Positions 1-5,645 of a DNA stretch of 8,036 nucleotides are shown piece after piece. Both the position numbers and the translations under genes were made by a program. The first letter of the stretch is position 1; every line of letters begins with the position of its first letter. The notes under the pieces were generated by a model, which worked only from the letters and a program-made list of their open reading frames with translations, made no database searches and had not been told where the DNA came from. The stretch lies in contig VGXJ01000069.1 in assembly GCA_016873375.1 (NCBI GenBank), positions 1 through 8,036 of the forward strand, written 5' to 3'. Origin of the DNA: Phycisphaerae bacterium (GTDB lineage Bacteria; Planctomycetota; Phycisphaerae; Phycisphaerales; SM1A02).

Positions 1-171
1 GATCCATGGGGTCGGAGGAGCATGAACGACGGGCTGCCCCTTAAGTGCCCCCCCCGAGGGTTGCACAAAATCGTCGCCGGAGAATTCCGCGGCCCCAATG
101 GCGGCCCCTTTTGGCGAGAGGGCCGAATCGAGATTTGGAAAGGGAAGTGGCGTCGGCTGGGACCCGAGAGT
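1..171. repeat. Terminal direct repeat, left copy
   Basis: It matches 7866-8036 base for base with offset 7865, except at positions 7, 94 and 145 (168/171). All three differences fall on sense third codon positions and leave Pro, Gly and Leu unchanged. The phase of the reading frame is the same in both copies, which is what links the two partial CDSs. This is coding sequence, not an LTR. Confidence 0.98.
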
Positions 172-3100
172 TGTGGACGGTGGGGGCCTGGCCGGCGATG
201 ACGCCAACGGGGAAGCCGTACGTGGCGAAACTGCGATCGGCTTGGCGACTGACTGGACGGCGGGCCGTGTTGCAATTGGCTCCGGCCGGGCTTGATCGAG
301 AGGCTCGGCGGAGCCCGTGCGTGCGAGCGTGAGAGCCCGCGCGAGAAGCAGGATGAGTTTCTGCGGGTATGGCGCCGCTTCCTTGGACTTGAAGGAGCCG
401 TCGTTGCCGCGGCCGCCCACCTTGTTGTGCGAGCCGCGAGGGTGGTTGCATTGGTAGTTGTGCTGGTTGAGGTCGTCGAGGACGGGCGCCGCGTCGTTCG
501 TGTACAGGAGAGTCGTGTACTTCTGGAAATCAGAGCCGAGCCGGCAGTAGGCGAAGGTGGCCGTTGACGAGTTTTCGAGGCCGGCTATGAGGCGGGCGAC
601 TGCTGACGTGGCGAAAAGCGAGCCGTGCTTGGCGAGGTCCTCAGAGAAGCAGGTGGAGCCGCGAATGGATCTGTCGGCCGGGTTCTCGAGGATGATGGTC
701 GCCCTGCTCGTCGAGCGGTGTGCGGCGAGTGCAAGCTCGACGGTGCGCTCGAGCAGGAGGTTGGACGTCTTGAGCTCCTTGACGTGTTTAGGGTCGAGGT
801 CGGGGATGCCGTCAGGATGATCGTGGTCGCGCACGATTGGAGGACCTGAGTCGTGACCGTCGACAGTGGCGTCGAAGAAGCGTGAAACTGAGAAAGTGCT
901 GCACGGGAACGCGATCATGAGGGCGTCATACTGGCCGGTGGAGCACTCCGCGAGGAGTTTCGTGTAGGTCGCGTCGTTCAGCACGTCATGTTGCCAGCCC
1001 CCCCCTACTTCGGCGTCGTTGTCGATTTGAGTGATGTTGGTCCAACCGTAGGCGGAGAGGGTGGCCGCGAGGCCGTCCGTCCGATGGTAGGGGCCGCTGA
1101 AGAGGTTGAGCAGCGAGAGTGTCTTGCGCGCGGGTCGTTCGTGGTGCACGGATGCGTTGATCGGGGCGGCCGATGGGGCTGCGGGAGCGACGGGTCGATC
1201 GCTGTCGATGTGCGGCACGGGGTCCGGGGGAGAGGTCCGTGTCGTGGGAGCCGTGGGCGGTAGAGGTTGATGCGCCTGCGAGCCAAGTCGCGGCATGTAC
1301 TCTTCATCGACTTGCACGCTGGAGCTGCTCACGATGGTGCCGTTGCAGTTGACGTCCCAGCAGCCGGGCGAATTGACTGAGCGACCGCAGAAAGTGCCCA
1401 CCCAACCACGTGAGTCGAGCGCGGTTTTGTTCTGCTGGTTGGGTGGCTTGAGCACGACGGCGCGGCAGCCGTAGCGGGCGAGGTCCATGATGGCTGGCAG
1501 CTTGTGCGTGAGACGCTGGTAGGGCGAGATCTGCGGGTCGGCCGATGAGGTGCCGGTATCGCCGATCAGGCTGTTATGCCAGTCCACAGCGTAGCGGATG
1601 AGCCAGGGCCACTCGAGGATGGTCGCGTTGGCGGAGTGAAGTAGCGCCGCGGCCGTCTCGCTAACAGCGCCGATGGCCCGCTCGGCAATGCCGTTGAGGT
1701 CGTGGTCGTGTGGGGCGCTCGTGTTGTGGTGGAGGCTCGCGTCGGCCCGAAACTCGTTGAACGCGTGTGAGATGAGTTTGCCCTCACGGTCGCTCATGAT
1801 CGTGCGGACAGTGGGACGAGGGAGCGGCTTGCCGTCGGTGTCCAAGCGGGTGCCGACGATCGCGTTGAATTCGGCCACGACGCGCTTGACGGCGTCGAGC
1901 GCCTCGGACTTTTGGCGTAGGCACTGCGTGAAGATGTACCGAGTATGCTCGTCGACGGCGATGAGCGCATACTGGTAGCCGCCGTACGAGCGCGCGAACT
2001 CCTTGAGGTCGATATGCAGGGTGCCGGGTTCGGTGCACGGCTCACGCCGACCGGAGTGTGCAGCGGCCTTGATGCGAGTGGCCGCGCAGTCGAGGCACGT
2101 GGGCTGAACTGCAGTGCCGAGGTTCTTAGGGCCGTCCTTGGACGCGTGGACGCACGCCTTGATCTTGTGGATGCTGCCGTGATTGCGCCGATGCATCAGC
2201 GCGCCGATCTGCACCCCAGAGAGCTTGGCGAGATGTGAGATCGAGCCGACCTGGTGGAAGCCGAGCGACGCGAGTGCCTCGAGGGTCGTCTGAGGGGCAG
2301 GAGGCGGCACGCGGTTCGCCGAGGCGGCAACGTGGGCGCAAGGCACCGCGTTGATTGTGGACAGTGATCGATCCGGGTCGTAGGGGATGAGGCCAGACTG
2401 GTTTGGAAGGACGAGCGCGTTGATGTCACAGAAGCGTGCGTCGATGCCCTGCTCGTTCCACAGCTGCTTGACTGAGAGGAGCGAGAACTTGAATTCGGGC
2501 ACGCAGCGCACGTTGGTGAAGGTGAGCTGCACGGCGGCGCCCTGCTTGTTGCGCACGATCACGGGAAGGTCACCGATGGCCTCACATCTCGAGATGTTAC
2601 CGTTCGCCTGCGAGTAAATCTCATCGCAGGGGCGACGGTTGGCGAGCAGGTGAAGGTGCGGCGTGTTGCTGCCGGTACAGCCGGAATCGGGGTGGAGCTT
2701 GAGAATGCCTATTGGTGACACCTGATGCTCGCTGGTGGCGCCGGCCACGAGGGCCTCCAGGGCAGCTGGATCCTTTAGTCTAAGGGCCTCATCTACGGCG
2801 GAGCCCTGCGGCACCCATCTGCCATAGTATGGCAGCTCGATGCGCGTGACGTTTGTCCCTCGAAAGACGGCTACGGCGCTGTGGTAGTCAGAGGCGGCCG
2901 GGCCGATGAAGATAGCCGAGGCGAGAAGGGCCGTGGCGACGAAGATGGGCGCCACGCGCCGGAGGCGCGTAAGGGCGGACGCCGCGGACGACGTGCCCCG
3001 AGTGAGCCAGACGGCGGCCGTCGACCGGCCGGTGGCGGGTCCAAGGGAGCAGGCGCTGTTGACGAGGCCAATCATTGGCGTGGCGACCACGTACGCAAGG

Positions 3101-5256
3101 CCTTGGGCAACATCCGCAGGCTGGCGTCCGGCGATGGCTGCGAAGGCTGCGGGCCAGAGAACTGCCACGGTAAAGACGGTGGTGACGAAGGTTAACAGGA
3201 CGTGGTACGAGGCGCGAGCGATGAGCCCCTCGGAGATCCGATGAGCGACCGAAGATAGGGCATCGGAGCGGAGGACAGCGTCACCGCCCGGGTCACCGTC
3301 CGAGAAGGGGCCGTCGATGGCATGGATAGGAGCCGAAGTGGGTCCAACGAGCGATCCTGCGACCAGGGCGAAGAGGATGATGCCGATGGCCGAGGCGGCG
3401 AGCCACTGGACGGCAGGCGGCCCAGCGGTGAGGCGCTGACGGCGACGAGCGTCGAGGATGGCCGCCACGCGCGAGGCGATGAGGAGCGGAGCCACTGCAG
3501 CACGCATCGCATCGTCGCGCGAGGGATCGGCGGGCTCGGCGGGGGATTCGTCGGCGGGTTGCGCGGCGAAATCGGCGGTTTCGTCGGCGTGCTTCTCGGC
3601 AGTCGGTCCGTCGGCTCTTTCGTCGCCGAGATCGTCGGGATCGTCGGTGCAATCTTTGCAGCGCGGGGCCGGATCGGGATTATCGTCGGAGCGCGCGCTA
3701 TCAGTGGTACCGATCGCGCACTGGCGGAGCGCGCAGGCGCCCGAGCACCCGGGTACGAAGTCGGGGCCTTGGTTGTTGCTCGGGTCAAGGTTGGCGGTGG
3801 CAATGCCAAGGGTTTCGGCCAGGGAGAGCTCGTCCGCAGAGGGATCGATGAGCTGCGCGATGCCGTCGATGAACTTGATCTTAGCAACGTGGGCGAAGTG
3901 CACGGTCTTCGCGGTCTCGCTCAAGTGCACGACCTTCGAGGGCTCGGCGGTGTCGAGGAAGCCGGAAAGTTGGGCAAGGAGGGCGCGCTCGTCAGTCGTG
4001 TGATCGCCGGTGATGGTCACCGTGGTCGCGCGGGCGCCACCCCCCCCACCAGTGGACGCGAGAGTTGATGCGGGCGTGGCTGTAAGGGCAGCTTTGGCCT
4101 TCTCGGCGTCCTTCTTGGCCTTGGAGGCCTCGAACCAGGCCTTCGTGCTCGGGTCGGGGCAGTCGCGGTAGAGGTGCTTGCCGCCGCACTTGCACAGATC
4201 CATGCCCTCGATCCACTTGAGGAGTTCGCCCTTCTTGCTGCCATCGGGGCGGCGAGGTGGCTTAGGCTTCTTGGTCTTCTTCTCGTCGCCGGGCTTGTTC
4301 TTGGTCGGGTCGCGGTCGGAGACGGTCACGTTGCCAGCGACGAGGCCTAACTGCTTGGCACCGCTGGAGAGGGCGGCGAGCTTGGCACGCGCAGCTCTCG
4401 TGCGGAGGATTTCTTCGATGAGCGCGACGGCGTCGTCCATGGTCTTGGGCGCGTTGGAGCCCAACGCGGTCATCCGGACCTCGTACTGGTCGCAGATGTT
4501 GGGGTCGACTTGCGCGAGCTGGTTCACAATCTCGAGCCTGGTGCCATCGGTTTGCAGCGCCCTCATCGCGCGCGGCAGCATGGCCTCCAGTTGCTTGTAC
4601 TTCTCGATGAAGGCCGCGAGATTCTCCGCGGTGATTGGGGCGCCATGGAGCTTGTTGAGGACGTGGGCGTTGAACGTCGCCTCGACGAGCGCAGTATCGG
4701 CCGGCTTGGCTTTGGCGGCCTCCGAGCGAAGAAGGTTTAGAAGGGCCCGGCCGCTGCCCTTGGCGGCCGTGCGGAGGCGCCCGGCGATGGTCTCGTTGGG
4801 AATGATGCTCAGCACAGTCTTGAGGAGCCTGTTGTCCTCCGCCTTGCACATCTCGGGCGAGACAATGAACTGGACATCGAAGTCGGCCGGCTTGGTCGTC
4901 ACGGCAGTGAGTGCCTTCGCCTTACCGGCCGGAGACGCGTTGTACTTGGCGATGCTCGCCGTGGTGGACATGTACGGGTCCTCGAACGAGCCCACACCGT
5001 CCGCGTAGTCCGGGTCGGTGAGGAATGTTGCGGTAGTGAAGGAATCGACGGCAACCTTGCCATTGCGCAGAAGGACCGCGCCGTGCGTGAGGAGCGGTTG
5101 GAAAAGGCCGTTGTTGACGAAGTGCTCGTTGAGGGCCTCGAGGATGCCCGTGAGCTCGGCGGGGTTGCCCGTGTAGAGGATGGGCTCGCCGTTTGGATAG
5201 GTCGGTGTTGACGGTGACTCAGGGTCGTGCGTCGTTGCAGCGGATAGCGATGACAT
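1..5256 (-). CDS. gag-pol: Gag-protease-integrase-methyltransferase part of a copia polyprotein (3' part continues beyond base 1)
   Basis: I translated this frame in full: 1752 codons from ATG at 5256-5254 to base 1 without a stop. The ATG is the first in frame after an upstream stop at 5388-5386, and it has A at -3, a good eukaryotic context. Order by residue: Gag about 1-415, with a CCHC knuckle at 355-366; Cys- and Asp-rich linker about 500-590; four hydrophobic segments at 616-785; aspartic protease about 846-952 (DSG, Asp857); integrase about 1000-1323 (HHCC 1022-1057; Asp1083, Asp1156, Glu1192); Pro-rich linker; methyltransferase-like domain about 1375-1645; Pro/Ala/Ser-rich linker to 1752. 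There is no gag/pol frameshift or stop. The last 57 codons match the start of the frame that enters at 8036, in phase, so the real protein very probably continues into RT-RNase H (about 2491 aa in total). Expression is expected from the LTR, and the protein would be matured by its own protease. Confidence 0.93.
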   Translation of the reverse strand, partial: MSSLSAATTHDPESPSTPTYPNGEPILYTGNPAELTGILEALNEHFVNNGLFQPLLTHGAVLLRNGKVAVDSFTTATFLTDPDYADGVGSFEDPYMSTTASIAKYNASPAGKAKALTAVTTKPADFDVQFIVSPEMCKAEDNRLLKTVLSIIPNETIAGRLRTAAKGSGRALLNLLRSEAAKAKPADTALVEATFNAHVLNKLHGAPITAENLAAFIEKYKQLEAMLPRAMRALQTDGTRLEIVNQLAQVDPNICDQYEVRMTALGSNAPKTMDDAVALIEEILRTRAARAKLAALSSGAKQLGLVAGNVTVSDRDPTKNKPGDEKKTKKPKPPRRPDGSKKGELLKWIEGMDLCKCGGKHLYRDCPDPSTKAWFEASKAKKDAEKAKAALTATPASTLASTGGGGGARATTVTITGDHTTDERALLAQLSGFLDTAEPSKVVHLSETAKTVHFAHVAKIKFIDGIAQLIDPSADELSLAETLGIATANLDPSNNQGPDFVPGCSGACALRQCAIGTTDSARSDDNPDPAPRCKDCTDDPDDLGDERADGPTAEKHADETADFAAQPADESPAEPADPSRDDAMRAAVAPLLIASRVAAILDARRRQRLTAGPPAVQWLAASAIGIILFALVAGSLVGPTSAPIHAIDGPFSDGDPGGDAVLRSDALSSVAHRISEGLIARASYHVLLTFVTTVFTVAVLWPAAFAAIAGRQPADVAQGLAYVVATPMIGLVNSACSLGPATGRSTAAVWLTRGTSSAASALTRLRRVAPIFVATALLASAIFIGPAASDYHSAVAVFRGTNVTRIELPYYGRWVPQGSAVDEALRLKDPAALEALVAGATSEHQVSPIGILKLHPDSGCTGSNTPHLHLLANRRPCDEIYSQANGNISRCEAIGDLPVIVRNKQGAAVQLTFTNVRCVPEFKFSLLSVKQLWNEQGIDARFCDINALVLPNQSGLIPYDPDRSLSTINAVPCAHVAASANRVPPPAPQTTLEALASLGFHQVGSISHLAKLSGVQIGALMHRRNHGSIHKIKACVHASKDGPKNLGTAVQPTCLDCAATRIKAAAHSGRREPCTEPGTLHIDLKEFARSYGGYQYALIAVDEHTRYIFTQCLRQKSEALDAVKRVVAEFNAIVGTRLDTDGKPLPRPTVRTIMSDREGKLISHAFNEFRADASLHHNTSAPHDHDLNGIAERAIGAVSETAAALLHSANATILEWPWLIRYAVDWHNSLIGDTGTSSADPQISPYQRLTHKLPAIMDLARYGCRAVVLKPPNQQNKTALDSRGWVGTFCGRSVNSPGCWDVNCNGTIVSSSSVQVDEEYMPRLGSQAHQPLPPTAPTTRTSPPDPVPHIDSDRPVAPAAPSAAPINASVHHERPARKTLSLLNLFSGPYHRTDGLAATLSAYGWTNITQIDNDAEVGGGWQHDVLNDATYTKLLAECSTGQYDALMIAFPCSTFSVSRFFDATVDGHDSGPPIVRDHDHPDGIPDLDPKHVKELKTSNLLLERTVELALAAHRSTSRATIILENPADRSIRGSTCFSEDLAKHGSLFATSAVARLIAGLENSSTATFAYCRLGSDFQKYTTLLYTNDAAPVLDDLNQHNYQCNHPRGSHNKVGGRGNDGSFKSKEAAPYPQKLILLLARALTLARTGSAEPLDQARPEPIATRPAVQSVAKPIAVSPRTASPLASSPARPPPSTTLGSQPTPLPFPNLDSALSPKGAAIGAAEFSGDDFVQPSGGALKGQPVVHAPPTPWI
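322..1140 (-). other. DNA cytosine methyltransferase-like (Dcm/phage-type) domain in the polyprotein
   Basis: Residues about 1373-1645, in frame between integrase and RT. Recognisable C5-MTase motifs: motif I LLNLFSGPYHRTDGL (residues 1382-1396; the FSG loop that binds S-adenosylmethionine), motif II acid in TQIDNDAE (Asp1412), motif III acid in QHDVLND (Asp1424), motif IV FPCSTFS with candidate catalytic Cys1452, and motif VI IILENPADRS (Glu1524; ENP instead of the usual ENV). A C-terminal block follows, YCRLGSDFQKYTTLLYTND (1570-1588), then Cys1603, His1605 and His1610. This layout, with ENP and a YC-x-x-G...K-x-T-x-x-x-x-T-N block and little room for a target-recognition domain, resembles compact methyltransferases of phages and algal viruses more than host DNMT1/3. 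Cytosine specificity and activity are inferred. Methyltransferase-carrying retrotransposons are known from charophyte algae and dinoflagellates. Confidence 0.8.
1141..1287 (-). other. Proline-rich linker between integrase and methyltransferase-like domain
   Basis: Residues about 1324-1372 are dominated by Pro, Ala, Thr and Ser (for example PLPPTAPTTRTSPPDPVP and PVAPAAPSAAP), with no fold expected. It separates two folded domains and would be a natural site for protease cleavage or a flexible tether. In ordinary copia elements a low-complexity linker occupies this place and leads directly to RT. Here the extra domain sits inside it. Confidence 0.75.
1288..1476 (-). other. Integrase C-terminal region of copia type
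   Basis: Residues 1261-1323 follow the copia post-core layout: RYGCRAVVLKPP (the usual fG-c-a-v segment), then KTALDSRGWVGTFCG (the position of the K-x-D-x-R-x-x-x-G-x-F-x-G block), GCWDVNCNGTIVSSSSVQ and DEEYMP. These are small beta-strand segments that probably bind DNA. They show that the integrase is complete before the Pro-rich linker and the inserted methyltransferase-like domain begin. Confidence 0.8.
1552..2034 (-). other. Integrase catalytic core (rve), DD35E
   Basis: Residues about 1075-1235. The catalytic acids are Asp1083 in LHIDLKEF, Asp1156 in IMSDREGKLIS and Glu1192 in NGIAERAIG. The second Asp and the Glu are separated by exactly 35 residues, as in retroviral and copia integrases. 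The region after the Glu (EWPWLIRYAVDWHNSL) matches the copia pattern of a Trp/Ala-rich helix followed by an N-x-h segment. All three metal-binding acids are present, so the core looks competent to join cDNA ends to target DNA. Confidence 0.93.
2086..2193 (-). other. HHCC zinc finger of integrase (GAG_pre-integrs region)
   Basis: MHRRNHGSIHK provides His1022 and His1026, and TCLDC provides Cys1054 and Cys1057, giving H-x3-H-x27-C-x2-C. This falls inside the retroelement integrase N-terminal finger pattern (H-x3-7-H-x23-32-C-x2-C). The domain helps integrase multimerise and bind DNA ends. It is immediately followed by the catalytic core. Confidence 0.9.
2401..2721 (-). other. Copia-type aspartic protease domain
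   Basis: Residues about 846-952. The active-site triad is in LKLHPDSGCTGSN (Asp857-Ser-Gly), the pepsin-like half-site of retroelement proteases, which work as dimers. Downstream come ANGNIS and then NVRCVPEFKFSLLSVKQL (915-932). This is the typical copia signature (nVxxvPxxxxNLLSvxqL) that closes the protease and leads to the integrase. It should cut the polyprotein into mature Gag, protease, integrase and RT. The usual small hydrophobic residues before the catalytic Asp are partly replaced here by Lys, His and Pro. Confidence 0.88.
2902..3411 (-). other. Block of about four putative transmembrane segments between Gag and protease
   Basis: In the same frame, residues 616-785 contain four hydrophobic stretches: about 616-638 (includes AIGIILFALVAG), 686-710 (includes VFTVAVLWPAAFAAIAG), 716-735 (includes LAYVVATPMIGLV) and 768-785 (includes FVATALLASAIFIG). 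They are separated by short polar or basic loops (for example RLRRVAP). Long enough stretches without charge suggest membrane insertion or a strongly buried helical bundle. A membrane module here is not part of the standard copia plan; env-like reading frames, when present, follow RNase H. The function is unknown. It could anchor the precursor to a membrane. An Ala-rich GC-biased linker that only looks hydrophobic remains possible. Confidence 0.6.
3487..3759 (-). other. Cysteine-containing acidic linker between Gag and the hydrophobic block
   Basis: Residues about 500-590 are rich in Asp, Ala, Pro and Glu and look disordered. The first part holds five cysteines: Cys504, Cys508, Cys513, then the pair in RCKDC (Cys533, Cys536). 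Their spacing (C-x3-C-x4-C-x19-C-x2-C) could bind a metal or form disulfides. The rest is a strongly acidic run with repeated Ala-Asp-Glu and Pro-Ala-Asp units. I recognise no known domain. It separates the knuckle from the first hydrophobic segment and may be a spacer or a protease-cleavage region. Confidence 0.55.
4012..5256 (-). other. Gag (capsid/nucleocapsid) region of the polyprotein
   Basis: This is the N-terminal part of the polyprotein, residues about 1-415. It is largely helical in character and is followed by a Lys/Pro-rich basic tract (residues about 315-340, with KNKPGDEKKTKKPKPPRRP) and a zinc knuckle. A few features fit the UBN2/copia Gag pattern: a Leu/Glu-rich stretch around residues 205-235 that includes AAFIEKYKQLEAMLP, and a segment with Asn-Gln-Leu near 255. 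It should form the virus-like particle shell, with the basic tract and knuckle binding RNA. The assignment rests on position, the basic tract and the knuckle; Gag sequences diverge too fast for a closer match by eye. The downstream boundary is approximate, placed at a Gly5 stretch at about residues 411-415. Confidence 0.8.
4159..4194 (-). other. CCHC zinc knuckle of Gag, shortened variant
   Basis: The sequence is CKCGGKHLYRDC: Cys355, Cys357, His361, Cys366, that is C-x1-C-x3-H-x4-C. The canonical retroelement knuckle is C-x2-C-x4-H-x4-C, so one residue is missing from each of the first two loops. The flanks (WIEGMDL before, PDPSTKAW after) and the position after a basic tract support a nucleocapsid role in RNA packaging. 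Metal binding by the shortened form is inferred. Confidence 0.75.
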
Positions 5257-5297
5257 TCTTCGATCGGTCGAAGTGGGACGGGCAGGAGGTAGTCGGA
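5257..5297 (-). other. Short leader between primer site and gag start codon
   Basis: About 41 bases in element sense, pyrimidine-rich at first (CTACCTCCTGCCCGTCCCAC), then leading to AGAATG. The frame is open here, with no alternative in-frame ATG before 5256, and the nearest upstream in-frame stop is at 5388-5386. No hairpin or upstream start codon was noticed in it. Confidence 0.5.
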
Positions 5298-5312
5298 CCA
5301 CCACCGATACCA
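5298..5312 (-). promoter_or_regulatory. Candidate primer-binding site for tRNA
   Basis: The sense sequence is TGGTATCGGTGGTGG. It begins with TGG, the complement of the tRNA CCA end, and its first seven bases equal those of the initiator-Met-type site TGGTATCAGAGC used by many copia elements; after that it diverges. It lies 41 bp upstream of the gag ATG, in the expected place. The priming tRNA of this host is unknown, so the call stays tentative. Confidence 0.3.
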
Positions 5313-5326
5313 CGCGGGAAAGAGTG

Positions 5327-5340
5327 ACTACTTGAGTAGT
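5327..5340. repeat. Small inverted repeat in the LTR
   Basis: ACTACT and AGTAGT flank two bases (5327-5332, 5335-5340). As RNA it could form a 5-bp stem with a four-base loop, just upstream of the candidate primer site. It is too short to assign a role. Confidence 0.3.
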
Positions 5341-5589
5341 GGTGAGTAACCTTAGACGTCGCACGCGGAGTGCGCAAAGGGTGTTCTAGACAGACAACCC
5401 CCGACTCACGCCTGGAAAAACACGCGCTTGCGGGAAGTGATCGCGATTCTAAGTTCGCGCCCGATTAGGCAATCGGGGCGCGGTGCCACGCTCCAGGGGC
5501 CACAAAGGGGCAAGGGCCACACTCAGGGGGCACACACTAACACGTGATGGTGAGAACCATCCAACGGGTAAGTGCCCGGTCACGGCCGA

Positions 5590-5639
5590 GCATTCGATCC
5601 GACTAAGTGGCCGAGCGGGCCGCATTCGATTCGCCTAAG
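5590..5639. repeat. Imperfect 32-bp-period direct repeat in the LTR (U3 side)
   Basis: GCATTCGAT occurs at 5590-5598 and again at 5622-5630. Each copy is followed at the same distance by CTAAG (5603-5607 and 5635-5639). Both copies are preceded by a GGCC-containing G/C-rich stretch. Two repeats of about 25 bp with a 32-bp period near the presumed LTR start would suit a duplicated promoter element in U3. The role is inferred. Confidence 0.55.
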
Positions 5640-5645
5640 CTTGTA

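Noticed and set aside
1..6. Window begins with GATCC, and GGATCC recurs at 7865-7870, suggesting a BamHI or Sau3AI cloning edge
   Set aside because: It may only be chance. The right edge is not at such a site, and the repeat extends well beyond it. It does not change the annotation.
2902..3411. Retroviral-type envelope gene
   Set aside because: The hydrophobic segments are inside the Gag-Pol frame before protease, with no signal peptide, separate start or fusion peptide pattern. It is described as a putative membrane block instead.
3192..3887. Minus-strand frame of 231 codons in another phase
   Set aside because: Ser/Pro/Arg-rich out-of-phase reading of the polyprotein. The in-phase frame continues through the whole interval.
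3322..4068. Plus-strand open frame of 248 codons
   Set aside because: It lies antisense to the Cys-rich linker and Gag end of the intact polyprotein. Its Gly/Arg/Val-rich composition is what GC-biased coding DNA gives on the opposite strand, and no domain is visible.
4178..5008. Plus-strand open frame of 276 codons
   Set aside because: Antisense shadow of gag with Ser/Ala/Arg/Leu bias. No motif, and no promoter in a suitable place.
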